A model generated the notes under the pieces. That model was not told the DNA's origin and searched no databases. It saw only the letters and a list, made by a program, of their open reading frames with translations. Below are positions 48,034 to 56,583 of a stretch of DNA of 64,000 bases, in pieces. The DNA comes from Massilia eurypsychrophila. Its GTDB lineage: Bacteria > Pseudomonadota > Gammaproteobacteria > Burkholderiales > Burkholderiaceae_D. Location of the stretch: the NCBI RefSeq assembly GCF_002760655.1, contig NZ_PDOC01000009.1:62001-126000 (forward strand), written 5' to 3'. The translations under genes were made by a program, and so were the position numbers. How positions within the stretch are numbered: the first letter of the stretch is position 1; each line of letters begins with the position of its first letter.

Positions 48034-49080
48034 TTATCGCGTCAGCGGCAGAATGCGCTCTTTCAGGATCTTGTACTGCGCATCCATCATGTCCTGATTC
48101 GGGTCGTGCCCGACGCGCTCGAGCAGCACCAGGCCCTTCTGCGGCGCCCTGATGCTCTCGTAATAGCGTTGCGCCAGCTCGGGCGGCGCGACCAGGTCGT
48201 GCGCGCCCTCGACAAAAAACATCGGTATCGCAAAATCGGTCCCCAGCTTCGGCAAGTCCAGCTGCGACAGCATGCCGTCACCCTTCATGCCGACGAAACT
48301 GATGAACGAATAATCCTCGCCGGCCTCGTAGTCGGCCTGCGCTTTCGGCGTGGTGTATTCGGCCGCCATCTTCCACCAGGCCGCCGGCGCCGGCGTCGAC
48401 ACCTTCGCCTCGTACTTGCGGCTGACCCGGCGTACTTTGCCGAAAGAGCGCGGGTCGGTCCACGGCGGCGCGCCAACGCCTTCGAGCACCGCCAGCGACG
48501 CCTTGTCGTCCGCCGCGCGCGCCAGCCCCATCAGTTTGGCGTAGCTGGCCGCGCCGTTCTCCCGCTCGTTCACCAGTTGCGCCGTGCCCAGGTAGGCATG
48601 AAACAGTTCCGGATGCGCCTTGGCCATGTGCACCCCCAGGATCGAGCCCCACGAGCTGCCCCACAGGATCACTTTCTGCTTGCCGAAGCGCGCCGCCAGG
48701 TAGCGCGCAACCTCGACGCCGTCGTCGCGCATCTGCTCGATGCTGAGCCTGGAATCGGCCGGCGGCGTGCTGCGCCCGTACGTCATGCCGGTGCCGCGCT
48801 GGTCCCACTGCACCACCGTGAACTGCTCGTTCCATCCGCCGAACAACTGGTCGGCAAAAGGACTTAGTGGATTGCCGGGGCCGCCATGAATGACCAGGAT
48901 GACCGGATTGGCGCAACTGTCGCCCCTGACGGTGATCCACTGCTCGATGCCACCGATGGCGACAAACCCTTTCTCGTCGACTTTGCCCTGCTTGGCGACG
49001 CACGCCGGCGCCAGGCTGGTGGCCGCACTCGCGCCAAGGCTGAGCAGCAGCGCGGCGACACAAAACGATAGCTTGAACAT
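48034..49080 (-). CDS. Secreted alpha/beta hydrolase, proline iminopeptidase-like (S33)
   Basis: A 348-residue exported hydrolase (signal peptide ending GASAATS). The oxyanion motif is VIHGGPGNPL, followed by WDQRGTGMTYG; the nucleophile elbow is WGSSWGS (Ser about 150). The acid lies in VEGAHDLV and the His in RVGHDPNQD. HGGPG is typical of prolyl aminopeptidases and related S33 enzymes; substrate unproven. ATG 49080 precedes the signal peptide. A possible structured RNA with its own terminator lies just upstream. Confidence 0.87.
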   Translation of the reverse strand: MFKLSFCVAALLLSLGASAATSLAPACVAKQGKVDEKGFVAIGGIEQWITVRGDSCANPVILVIHGGPGNPLSPFADQLFGGWNEQFTVVQWDQRGTGMTYGRSTPPADSRLSIEQMRDDGVEVARYLAARFGKQKVILWGSSWGSILGVHMAKAHPELFHAYLGTAQLVNERENGAASYAKLMGLARAADDKASLAVLEGVGAPPWTDPRSFGKVRRVSRKYEAKVSTPAPAAWWKMAAEYTTPKAQADYEAGEDYSFISFVGMKGDGMLSQLDLPKLGTDFAIPMFFVEGAHDLVAPPELAQRYYESIRAPQKGLVLLERVGHDPNQDMMDAQYKILKERILPLTR

Positions 49081-49159
49081 GGTTGATCCCGTCAATGAAT
49101 TGGCAATTGCCTAAGCCCAATATACGGAAAGTTGCGGCACCGGTCGACTGTCAGAAAGC

Positions 49160-49303
49160 GCAGCGCGAAAAAAAGCCCGCTTGCGCGGGCTCCTCAAATT
49201 GCATCTTCTTGTATGCCGTGCGGCGAATGAACGCGCAGGTTTCTGTTTCTTGAGGTGGCCACCAGGGGCCATACCTTCAACGGCATGCGTTGATAGATGC
49301 TAT
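49160..49303 (-). ncRNA. Putative structured small RNA or 5' attenuator
   Basis: The 404-bp gap between the hydrolase and FmdB genes holds nested stems on the minus strand. An outer stem pairs GCATCT (plus positions 49295-49300) with AGATGC (49201-49206). A second pairs ATGCCGT (49280-49286) with ACGGCAT (49213-49219). An inner hairpin pairs TGGCC (49267-49271) with GGCCA (49256-49260). A terminator follows at 49191-49167, and a -10-like TGTAAT (49310-49315) lies just upstream. Ends are approximate. It could be a free sRNA (about 140 nt) or a leader of the hydrolase gene, whose start is about 80 bp further on. The family was not recognised. Confidence 0.5.
49167..49191 (-). terminator. Rho-independent terminator read on the minus strand
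   Basis: On the minus strand AGCCCGC (49185-49191) pairs with GCGGGCT (49174-49180) across a four-base loop, followed by a T-run (A-run 49167-49174 on the plus strand). No protein gene ends here on that strand, which points to a short transcript or attenuator above it. Confidence 0.75.
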
Positions 49304-49446
49304 TGAATCATTACAGTTGGCCCTCGGCAAAGACATTTTCGATCCGCCGCCGTAAAAACAACACCGGCCGGCCACATCGACCGATCGTGCCGGGCCGCTG
49401 TCGGCCGCCTTTCTCTATTAACGGGCAATGCCGGGCTTAAAAGCTT

Positions 49447-49452
49447 TATAAT
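49447..49452 (+). promoter_or_regulatory. -10 box TATAAT upstream of the FmdB gene
   Basis: A perfect TATAAT lies 33 bp before the FmdB start; the expected -35 position reads GGCAAT, a poor match. It probably drives fmdB-DUF502-aspS. Confidence 0.5.
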
Positions 49453-49484
49453 TCAGGGTTTTGACGATTTTTGCGGAGCTCTCG

Positions 49485-49808
49485 ATGCCGATTTACGCCT
49501 ACCGCTGCGATGAATGCGGTTTTGCCAAGGATGTGTTGCAGAAGATGTCCGATCCCGTTCTGACAGTCTGCCTGTCGTGCGGCAAGCCAAGTTTTAAGAA
49601 GCAACTGACCGCCGCCGGCTTCCAGCTCAAGGGAACCGGCTGGTACGCCACCGATTTCCGCGGAGGCGCCAAGCCGTCCACCGGTGTTGCCAGCGGCCCC
49701 GCCGATGGCAGCGCCGCGGCGCCGGCGGCGTCCGCGCCAGCGGCGGCCACTCCAGCCGCCACCCCGGCTGCGGCGCCCGCCAAGCCATCCGGCGGCAGCA
49801 CCACCTGA
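49485..49808 (+). CDS. FmdB-family zinc ribbon protein
   Basis: A 107-residue protein with an N-terminal zinc ribbon: MPIYAYRCDECG and VCLSCGKPSF supply two CxxC pairs (about residues 8-11 and 32-35). The remainder (about 60-107) is a low-complexity Ala/Pro/Ser tail. The start was set at MPIYAYRC, the family N terminus, with GGAG upstream. It lies before DUF502 and aspS, the usual order in betaproteobacteria. Function unknown, possibly regulatory. Confidence 0.9.
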   Translation: MPIYAYRCDECGFAKDVLQKMSDPVLTVCLSCGKPSFKKQLTAAGFQLKGTGWYATDFRGGAKPSTGVASGPADGSAAAPAASAPAAATPAATPAAAPAKPSGGSTT

Positions 49809-49862
49809 AGCGGCAAGGACGCCGGCGCCGCCGGTTCCCGCCGACATTAACCCGAGAGATCA

Positions 49863-50516
49863 ATGCGTAAATATTTCATTACCGGATTACTGATTCTGGT
49901 CCCGCTCGCCATCACGGCCTGGGTCCTGAACCTGGTGATCAGCACAATGGACCAGTCGCTGTTGATCGTGCCCGAGCGCTGGCAGCCGCACACCCTGGTC
50001 GGCTTCGATATTCCCGGCCTGGGCACCATCCTGACGATCGCCATCGTGTTCCTGACCGGCGTGCTGACCAACAACCTGGTCGGCAACTACGTCGTCAGGC
50101 TGTGGGAGCGCCTGCTGCACCGCATTCCCGTGGTCAGCTCGCTGTACGGCAGCGTCAAGCAGGTATCCGACACGCTGTTCTCGTCGTCCGGCAACGCGTT
50201 TCGCAAGGCCGTGCTGCTGCCATACCCGCACGCCAATTCCTGGACCATCGGCTTTCTGACCGGCACCCCCGGAGGCGACGTCAGGAACCACCTGGTGGGC
50301 GACTTCGTCAGTATCTACGTGCCGACCACGCCGAATCCGACGTCGGGCTTTTTCCTGATGATGGAGCGCAGCCAGGTCATCGAACTCGACATGACAGTCG
50401 ACGCCGCTCTCAAGTACATCGTCTCGATGGGCGTCGTCGCCCCCGAATATTTGCCGACAACACCATCGGCGCCGGCATCGGCGCCCACTGAATTAACCAA
50501 CCTGGATCGAAAATAA
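49863..50516 (+). CDS. DUF502 membrane protein
   Basis: A 217-residue protein with two N-terminal transmembrane helices ([38 protein letters not shown]) and a conserved soluble domain ([37 protein letters not shown]). DUF502 proteins have no established role. It lies between FmdB and aspS, 1 bp before the aspS start, so it is co-transcribed with aspS. Confidence 0.9.
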   Translation: MRKYFITGLLILVPLAITAWVLNLVISTMDQSLLIVPERWQPHTLVGFDIPGLGTILTIAIVFLTGVLTNNLVGNYVVRLWERLLHRIPVVSSLYGSVKQVSDTLFSSSGNAFRKAVLLPYPHANSWTIGFLTGTPGGDVRNHLVGDFVSIYVPTTPNPTSGFFLMMERSQVIELDMTVDAALKYIVSMGVVAPEYLPTTPSAPASAPTELTNLDRK

Positions 50517-50517
50517 T

Positions 50518-52323
50518 ATGTCCACCATGCGTACTCACTACTGCGGCCTTGTCACTGAAGAACTGCTGGGCCAATCCGTCAGCCTGTGCGGCTGGGTGCA
50601 TCGCCGCCGCGACCACGGCGGCGTCATCTTCATCGACCTGCGCGACCGCGAAGGCCTGGTGCAAATCGTCTGCCATCCGGATAACGCCGACGTCTTCAAG
50701 GCGTCCGAAGCGGTCCGCAACGAGTACTGCCTGCGCATCACCGGCGTGGTCACCAATCGCCTCGAAGGCACCGTCAACAGCAACCTCAAGTCGGGCAAGA
50801 TCGAGATCACCGCAACGAACGTCGAAGTGCTCAACGCCTCCGTCGCGGTGCCGTTCCAGTTAGACGACGACAACCTGTCCGAGACCACCCGCCTGACCCA
50901 CCGCGTGCTCGACCTGCGCCGCCCGCAGATGCAGAACAACCTGCGCCTGCGCTACAAGGTGACGATGGAAGTGCGCAAGTACCTCGACGCGCTCGGCTTC
51001 ATCGACATCGAAACGCCGATGCTGACCAAGTCCACGCCCGAAGGCGCGCGCGACTACCTGGTGCCGTCGCGCGTCAACGCCGGCAAGTTCTTCGCGCTGC
51101 CGCAGTCGCCGCAGCTGTTCAAGCAGCTGCTGATGGTGGCCAACTTCGACCGCTACTACCAGATCACCAAGTGCTTCCGCGACGAAGACCTGCGCGCCGA
51201 CCGCCAGCCTGAATTCACCCAGATCGACTGCGAGACGTCGTTCCTGACCGAGCAGGAGATCCGCGACCTGTTCGAGGACATGATCCGCGTCGTCTTCAAG
51301 AACACGCTCGACATCGACCTGCCGAACCCGTTCCCGGTGATGGACTACTACCAGGCGATGGGCCTGTATGGTTCGGACAAGCCGGACATGCGCGTGAAGA
51401 TGGAATTCACCGACCTGACCGAAGTGATGAAGGACGTCGACTTCAAGGTCTTCGCCGGCGTCGCCAATTCGGTCGGCGGGCGTGTGGTCGGCCTGCGCGT
51501 GCCGCAGGGCGGCAACATGCCGCGTTCCGAGATCGACGCCTACACCCAGTTCGTCGGCATCTACGGCGCCAAGGGCCTGGCTTACATCAAGGTCAACGAG
51601 GCAGCCAAGGGCCGTGACGGCCTGCAGTCGCCGATCGTCAAGAACCTGCACGACGAAGCGCTGGCCAAGATCATCGCCCAGACCGGCGCGCAAGACGGCG
51701 ACCTGATTTTCTTCGGCGCCGACAAGGCCAAGGTCGTCAACGACGCCATCGGCGCGCTGCGCGTGAAGATCGGCCACTCCGACTTCGGCAAGAAGGCAGG
51801 CCTGTTCGACGACGTGTGGAAGCCATTGTGGGTAATCGACTTCCCGATGTTCGAGCATGACGAAGAGTCGGGCCGCTGGAACGCCACGCACCACCCGTTC
51901 ACGGCGCCGAAAGACGGCCACGAAGACATGCTGGAAACCGATCCGGGCGCCTGCATCTCGAAGGCGTACGACATGGTTCTGAACGGATGGGAACTGGGCG
52001 GCGGTTCGATCCGTATCCACCGCGAAGAAGTCCAGAGCAAGGTATTCCGCGCGCTGAAGATCGACGCCGAAGAAGCCCAGCTCAAGTTCGGCTTCCTGCT
52101 CGACGCGCTGCAGTACGGCGCGCCGCCGCACGGCGGCCTGGCGTTTGGCCTCGATCGGATCGTCACGATGATGACCGGCTCGGACTCGATCCGCGACGTC
52201 ATCGCGTTCCCGAAAACCCAGCGCGCCCAGTGCCTGCTGACCAACGCGCCGTCCGAAGTCGACGAGAAGCAGCTCAAAGAGCTGCACATCCGCCTGCGTA
52301 ACGCGGAGCCGAAAGTCGCGTAA
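50518..52323 (+). CDS. aspS: Aspartyl-tRNA synthetase (bacterial type, possibly non-discriminating)
   Basis: A 601-residue class IIb synthetase. The OB-fold anticodon domain ([23 protein letters not shown], cut here as [13 protein letters not shown]) is followed by the catalytic motifs [37 protein letters not shown] and [10 protein letters not shown], with the bacterial GAD insertion in between. In RRRDHGG a His stands where discriminating enzymes such as E. coli AspRS have Leu; this His is associated with non-discriminating AspRS, which also charges tRNA-Asn for GatCAB. A second start 9 bp downstream is possible. A terminator follows. Confidence 0.95.
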   Translation: MSTMRTHYCGLVTEELLGQSVSLCGWVHRRRDHGGVIFIDLRDREGLVQIVCHPDNADVFKASEAVRNEYCLRITGVVTNRLEGTVNSNLKSGKIEITATNVEVLNASVAVPFQLDDDNLSETTRLTHRVLDLRRPQMQNNLRLRYKVTMEVRKYLDALGFIDIETPMLTKSTPEGARDYLVPSRVNAGKFFALPQSPQLFKQLLMVANFDRYYQITKCFRDEDLRADRQPEFTQIDCETSFLTEQEIRDLFEDMIRVVFKNTLDIDLPNPFPVMDYYQAMGLYGSDKPDMRVKMEFTDLTEVMKDVDFKVFAGVANSVGGRVVGLRVPQGGNMPRSEIDAYTQFVGIYGAKGLAYIKVNEAAKGRDGLQSPIVKNLHDEALAKIIAQTGAQDGDLIFFGADKAKVVNDAIGALRVKIGHSDFGKKAGLFDDVWKPLWVIDFPMFEHDEESGRWNATHHPFTAPKDGHEDMLETDPGACISKAYDMVLNGWELGGGSIRIHREEVQSKVFRALKIDAEEAQLKFGFLLDALQYGAPPHGGLAFGLDRIVTMMTGSDSIRDVIAFPKTQRAQCLLTNAPSEVDEKQLKELHIRLRNAEPKVA

Positions 52324-52345
52324 CATCGACTGGTAGGAAAATCGG

Positions 52346-52396
52346 AGGCCGGGCTTTTTTTCGCACACTGTGCGAGAATCAGCCTGGCCTTTTTTT
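52346..52396 (+). terminator. Rho-independent terminator after aspS
   Basis: AGGCCGGGCT (52346-52355) pairs with AGCCTGGCCT (52381-52390) with one G-T pair. It encloses a second stem CGCACA/TGTGCG and is followed by a T-run. Confidence 0.8.
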
Positions 52397-52420
52397 CGAA
52401 GGCCGCAGACGACAATCGGT

Positions 52421-52484
52421 TGGGGTCAGGTCTGATATTCGGACATTTGGATTCTTAAATGTTCGAATGTCAGACCTGACCCCA
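52421..52484. repeat. Long hairpin of GTCAG-GT-CTGA type upstream of nudB
   Basis: A perfect 15-bp outer inverted repeat (TGGGGTCAGGTCTGA 52421-52435 with TCAGACCTGACCCCA 52470-52484) encloses an inner 11-of-12 match (52437-52448 with 52457-52468). The whole 64-base element can fold as one stem of about 27 bp. It lies 39 bp before the nudB start and is separate from the aspS terminator. Confidence 0.88.
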
Positions 52485-52523
52485 GCCCTCGCTAACCCGT
52501 GAAAATCTAGCCGCCGTTCCAAC

Positions 52524-52979
52524 GTGCCCCACAAAATCCCCGAATCCGTCCTGGTCGTCATCCACACTCCCGCCCTGGAGGTGCTGCTCATCGAGCGCGC
52601 CGACCGGCCTGGGTTCTGGCAATCGGTCACCGGCTCTCTTGATGCGCCCGATGAAGCGCTGATCGATACCGCCACGCGTGAGCTGTTCGAGGAAACCGGC
52701 ATCATCGCCGACGGCGCCGGCATCGTGCTGCGCGACTGGGGCCTGTCCAACATCTACGAAATCTACCCGGTCTGGCGCCACCGCTACGCCCCCGGCGTCA
52801 CCCATAACACCGAACATGTCTTCAGCGTTTGCGTGCCGCGCGATGCCGCCGTCACCTTGAGTCCGCGCGAGCACCTGAACTATGCCTGGCTGCCGTATCT
52901 CGACGCGGCCGACAGCTGTTTCTCATCGTCGAATGCCGAAGCTATCCTGCAGCTGCCCAACCACTTCAAGGCGGAGTAA
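52524..52979 (+). CDS. nudB: Dihydroneopterin triphosphate diphosphatase NudB
   Basis: A 151-residue Nudix hydrolase. The Nudix box is complete (GSLDAPDEALIDTATRELF followed by EETGI, about 36-59). The family phrase FWQSVTGS and the C-terminal LNYAWLPYLDAA match NudB, which removes pyrophosphate from dihydroneopterin triphosphate in folate synthesis. The start is a GTG at 52524. It follows aspS, as in many betaproteobacteria and gammaproteobacteria. Confidence 0.9.
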   Translation: MPHKIPESVLVVIHTPALEVLLIERADRPGFWQSVTGSLDAPDEALIDTATRELFEETGIIADGAGIVLRDWGLSNIYEIYPVWRHRYAPGVTHNTEHVFSVCVPRDAAVTLSPREHLNYAWLPYLDAADSCFSSSNAEAILQLPNHFKAE

Positions 52980-52982
52980 CCG

Positions 52983-53963
52983 TTGCGATTCACACTCACC
53001 ACGATGCTCGCCTTGTTGGTCGCCCTGCCGGCACTGGCTCAGAGTTCCTACCCCAACACCGACAATTTTGGCGTGCCGGTCGATCGCGACGCCGGCTGGT
53101 ACATGGAATGCATGCGTGTCAAGCATGTCGGTCCGCCCGCGATTCCAACCACCTCGCCGCCGGCCGCGTGCAACGCCAGCGGCGCGTATTACGACAAGCT
53201 GGATCAGGCCATTACCAGTGCCGCGGAGTGGGGCCGGGTACGCAGCTGCGCAATTGCCAGCAACGACACGGCGGTTCTGGCGATGCTGTACGCGAACGGC
53301 CTTGGCGTGAAACGCGACGTGGCGCGGGCCACGCGCTACGCATGCAGCACGGCGGCGGCGATGGCGGAGACGGATGGTCGCGTCAACCATCTGTTGAAAC
53401 TGCGCGCGGGCGAGCGCTTCGACCATTGCGACGATATCACCAGCGGCATGATGGGCGGCGTCTGCGCCGGCATCGATTCCACGCGCGCCGACAAGGTCCG
53501 CAAGGTTTTCCTGGCGCGGGTTCGGCGTGAACTGCCGGCGCCGCACAAGCCGGCGTTTGATCGCCTGGTGAAATCCGGCGCAGCTTTCGCCACCGCCCAT
53601 GCAAGCGATGAAACATCTACGGGCGGGACTGGGTACGCAGGCTTTGTGATCGCCGCCGAGGCGCGCGAGAACGAATGGCTTCGAGAACATCTGGCCGCGT
53701 TCGAGAAAAACCGTTTTGACCTGCCGCCGTCTTCCCGATTCGACGCGGACGACGCCGAACTAAACCGCGTCTACGCGGAGCTGATCAAATCGGATCGCAG
53801 CGACCGCGTCGCCGCTGCCGCCATCCGCGCCACGCAGCGAAGCTGGCTCGCCTATCGCGACGCCTGGGTCGCCTTTGCCACCCTGCGCTACCCGCTATTG
53901 CCGGCCGATTCACTCAAGGCGGTGCTGACGCAATGGCGTATCAAGCAGCTGAAGCGACTTTAG
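52983..53963 (+). CDS. Exported protein with Sel1-like segment and LprI-like (DUF1311) C terminus
   Basis: A 326-residue protein with a signal peptide (LTTMLALLVALPALAQS). A Sel1-like segment (AVLAMLYANGLGVKRDVARA, about 100-120) and several Cys residues suggest a periplasmic helical domain. The C terminus (about 255-320) has the DUF1311/LprI pattern AELNRVYAELI with WLAYRDAWVAF; such domains inhibit lysozyme in some proteins. The start is a TTG 3 bp after the nudB stop, placed there to include the signal peptide. It is the first gene of an apparent accessory patch. The role is inferred only from domain resemblance. Confidence 0.75.
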   Translation: MRFTLTTMLALLVALPALAQSSYPNTDNFGVPVDRDAGWYMECMRVKHVGPPAIPTTSPPAACNASGAYYDKLDQAITSAAEWGRVRSCAIASNDTAVLAMLYANGLGVKRDVARATRYACSTAAAMAETDGRVNHLLKLRAGERFDHCDDITSGMMGGVCAGIDSTRADKVRKVFLARVRRELPAPHKPAFDRLVKSGAAFATAHASDETSTGGTGYAGFVIAAEARENEWLREHLAAFEKNRFDLPPSSRFDADDAELNRVYAELIKSDRSDRVAAAAIRATQRSWLAYRDAWVAFATLRYPLLPADSLKAVLTQWRIKQLKRL

Positions 53964-53969
53964 TCGGAA

Positions 53970-54290
53970 CGCGTGCACGACCTGCAGCCGGAACAGGATC
54001 GCGTCCTTGATTAACCGCTTGGCGCGCTCGATGCGCTCACCCGCATCGAGATGCAGCGCCTGATCGAGTCGTTGTGGCTGGCGCGCGGCTTTACCGCGGT
54101 GCTGGTCACGCATGACGTGCAGGAGGCAGTGGCGCTGGCCGACCGCGTGCTGCTGATCGAGGATGGGCGCATCTCGCTCGACCTGCGCATCGCCTTGCCA
54201 CGCCCGCGTGCGCGTGGGACCCCGGACGTCGCCGCGCTCGAGCAGGCGGTGCTGTCGAAGGTGCTGCGTGAGGAGGTGCCGGTCGGCTGA
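53970..54290 (+). pseudogene. ssuB: Remnant of an aliphatic sulfonate ABC transporter ATPase (ssuB-like), 3' end only
   Basis: The frame ending at 54290 reads as the C-terminal third of Ssu[21 protein letters not shown], then the H-loop [20 protein letters not shown]. Walker A and the signature motif are absent. Immediately before PLGALD the frame has a TAA (54012-54014) exactly where the Walker B glutamate codon of LLDEP should be, and upstream residues are only loosely similar. A 79-residue piece could still be read from an ATG at 54051, but it lacks a nucleotide site. No other ssu genes are nearby. It is a decayed leftover of a gene that was lost or imported. Confidence 0.8.
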
Positions 54291-54329
54291 CTGGTAGCAG
54301 ATCGCATAACATGTTGCCTACTTGAAAAT

Positions 54330-54356
54330 ATTGATCTAAGCTGGAATTAAATCAAT
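54330..54356. promoter_or_regulatory. Possible operator upstream of the 426-residue secreted protein
   Basis: ATTGAT (54330-54335) and ATCAAT (54351-54356) form an inverted repeat around an A/T-rich centre. It is just downstream of a TTGAAA box (54322-54327) and just before a strong AGGAGG ribosome-binding site. It may be a regulator site; nothing shows which. Confidence 0.3.
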
Positions 54357-54370
54357 CTAGGAGGCGCGCC

Positions 54371-55651
54371 ATGCAAGGCATCATGTCCGGACGAACTCTT
54401 GGCGCCGCGGCGGTTTTGCTGGCGCTGATAACGCAGCCAGCGGCAGCGCAGCGCTCCGAGACCTATATCGGCCGCCTGAAGGATGCAGAGGCGCGCGTCG
54501 CCGCGTTGCCCGCGAATGCCTGGGACGCGACTCGCAGCCCGGAAAAGAGCGCCGCAATGCGTCCGTTCATCCCGGCGCTGCAATCGCTTGGAATGGAGCG
54601 GGCATTTGCCGGCGACACCGCCGGTGCCATCGCCGCCTACGACGCCGAGGAACGCGCCCGTTACCCGCGTGCGGTCGCCAACCCCGCTGAAGCAGCCATT
54701 GTCGATGAAGCCGGCGGCGAAGACGCGCTGCAGGCAATCGTCGCGCAGGCCCGCACCCGCCGCGTGGTGCTGATCAACGAGGGCCACAACGTGCCGATGC
54801 ACCGAGCCTTCTCGCAGCGTCTGGCGCGCGAACTGCGCAAGATCGGCTATACCTACCTGGCCTGCGAGACCTTCGACGCCGGCTACCCGAAGGCATTCCC
54901 CGAAGGTTACGCGCGCCAGAAGGGCGGCTATTACACGCGCGATCCAGTGTTCGGCGGGTGGATCGCAGAAGCGATCACCGACGGCTGGCAACTGGTCGCC
55001 TACGAGACGCTCAACTCCGATACGACCCTGACGCCGGAGCAGCGCATCACCGCGCGCGAAGCCGGCCAGGCCAGCAATCTGGTCGAGCGCATCTTCGCCA
55101 GGGACAAAAATGCCAAGGTGCTGATCCACGTCGGCTTCGGTCACCACGAGAAGGGCAGCGCCAAGTTTCCGTCCGGCGCCGAGATGGTGACGATGGGCGA
55201 GCATCTGCGCCGCATGACAGGCCTCGACATGCTGCACGTCGACCAGATCCGCCTGTACGCCCATCCGGACCCGGCCGACGACAGCCCTTTATATACGCGT
55301 GCGCTGGCAAAGACAGTTGCGACCGCGCCCTTCGTGCTGAAGTCGAAAGACGGCAGCTACCCCGTCCTGTACGGCAAGAAGGGCAGGGTCGACATGCAGG
55401 TGGTCTTCCCGCGCTACGCCTTCCACGACCAGAACGGCCGGCCGGAGTGGCTGGCGACGCTGGCCGGCCGCCGGCCGCGCGCGATCCCGCCCGAGCTGCT
55501 GCCGGCATCCGGCCGGCGCACCGTGCTTGCCTACCGCGCCGGCGAACCGGCCGACGCGGTGCCGGCCGACGTCGTGCTCGTCGAAGCCGGCAAGCCGGTG
55601 CCAAAGCTGATGTTGCCGGAAGGGGAGTACCGGTTTGCCGTGGAAGAGTAA
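54371..55651 (+). CDS. Secreted protein of unknown function, possible EreA/ChaN-like fold
   Basis: A 426-residue protein with a signal peptide (LGAAAVLLALITQPAAAQ). The middle part has VVLINEGHNVPMHRAFSQRL, then YLACETF, VAYET and LIHVGFGHHEKG. Glu/His pairs spaced like this recall the EreA/ChaN-like (TIKI-related) hydrolase fold, but the match is by eye only. The C terminus is a separate region rich in Pro and Arg. AGGAGG lies 7 bp before the start. It stands alone between the ssuB remnant and a ybhP-like gene. No closer assignment can be made. Confidence 0.75.
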   Translation: MQGIMSGRTLGAAAVLLALITQPAAAQRSETYIGRLKDAEARVAALPANAWDATRSPEKSAAMRPFIPALQSLGMERAFAGDTAGAIAAYDAEERARYPRAVANPAEAAIVDEAGGEDALQAIVAQARTRRVVLINEGHNVPMHRAFSQRLARELRKIGYTYLACETFDAGYPKAFPEGYARQKGGYYTRDPVFGGWIAEAITDGWQLVAYETLNSDTTLTPEQRITAREAGQASNLVERIFARDKNAKVLIHVGFGHHEKGSAKFPSGAEMVTMGEHLRRMTGLDMLHVDQIRLYAHPDPADDSPLYTRALAKTVATAPFVLKSKDGSYPVLYGKKGRVDMQVVFPRYAFHDQNGRPEWLATLAGRRPRAIPPELLPASGRRTVLAYRAGEPADAVPADVVLVEAGKPVPKLMLPEGEYRFAVEE

Positions 55652-55748
55652 TATTTCACCCTGCCGGCCGTCGCACATGGGAGCGACTGCCGCGCACGAT
55701 AGACGTTGCTTGTAAAAAAAACATCGCCCGACCGGTTAGAATGTTCCC

Positions 55749-56561
55749 ATGAAGATCCGCGTAGCCACCTATAACATCCACAAGGGCGTGTCGTCGTTCG
55801 GCAGCAATCCGCGCGTGCTCGCGCTGAAAAAAGCCATCGGCCTGTTCGAAGCCGACGTCGTGTTCCTGCAGGAAGTGCAGGGCAAGCACGAAAAGCACTT
55901 CGCCAAGTTCGGCGAGGAAAGCCGCGGCCACCGCCACTGGCCGCAAGCGGCGCAGCACGAGTTTTTCGCCGGCGACTCGCACCATTCGGCCTACGGCATG
56001 AACGCGGTGTATGACCACGGCCACCACGGCAACGCCTTGCTGAGCCGGTTTCCGATCGCCGACACGCGCAACCACGACGTCTCCGACCACGCCTACGAGC
56101 AGCGCGGCATCCTGCATTGCGTGCTGAAAACGCCCGACGTGAACGTGCATTGCTACGTGGTCCACCTCGGCCTGTTCGAGTCCGGCCGCGGCCGCCAGAC
56201 CCAGGCGCTGATCGACGCGGTGATGGCGTCGGCGCCCAATGGCGAGCCGGTCATCATCGCCGGCGACTTCAACGACTGGCGCAACACGCTCAGCGCCAAA
56301 CTGCGCGACAAGCTCGGCGTGGTCGAAGTGTTCGACGAACTCGGCTCCGGCACCGGCATCGGCAGCAAGGTGCGCAACCTGGTCGGCGGCGTCCAGCCGG
56401 TGCGGCCGGCGCGCACCTTTCCGGCCGCCTTGCCGTGGTTCCGGCTCGACCGTATTTACGTCCGTGGCTTCAAGATTGACACGGCGCAGGTCATGCATGG
56501 TACTTTGTGGGCCAAGCTGTCGGACCACGCGCCCATCGTGGCCAATCTCATGCTCGCCTGA
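55749..56561 (+). CDS. Endonuclease/exonuclease/phosphatase family protein (YbhP-like)
   Basis: A 270-residue EEP-fold protein. Catalytic motifs in order are ATYNIHKG (about 6-13), VFLQEVQG, VHLGLF, IIAGDFNDW (about 172-180) and LSDHAPIV at the C terminus, with the Asp-His pair. The fold cleaves phosphodiesters in nucleic acids or phospholipids. It is followed by clsB as in the E. coli ybhP-clsB pair, so a phospholipid-related substrate is plausible. Confidence 0.88.
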   Translation: MKIRVATYNIHKGVSSFGSNPRVLALKKAIGLFEADVVFLQEVQGKHEKHFAKFGEESRGHRHWPQAAQHEFFAGDSHHSAYGMNAVYDHGHHGNALLSRFPIADTRNHDVSDHAYEQRGILHCVLKTPDVNVHCYVVHLGLFESGRGRQTQALIDAVMASAPNGEPVIIAGDFNDWRNTLSAKLRDKLGVVEVFDELGSGTGIGSKVRNLVGGVQPVRPARTFPAALPWFRLDRIYVRGFKIDTAQVMHGTLWAKLSDHAPIVANLMLA

Positions 56562-56583
56562 GGATCTGCACCATCATCTGCCT

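Noticed and set aside
49160-49303. 6S RNA, 4.5S RNA or tmRNA
   Set aside because: Length and terminator would suit a small RNA, but the conserved sequences of those families were not recognised; kept as an unassigned RNA.
54051-54290. Functional small ATPase gene
   Set aside because: It lacks Walker A and the signature motif, and the stop at the Walker B Glu shows it is a remnant.
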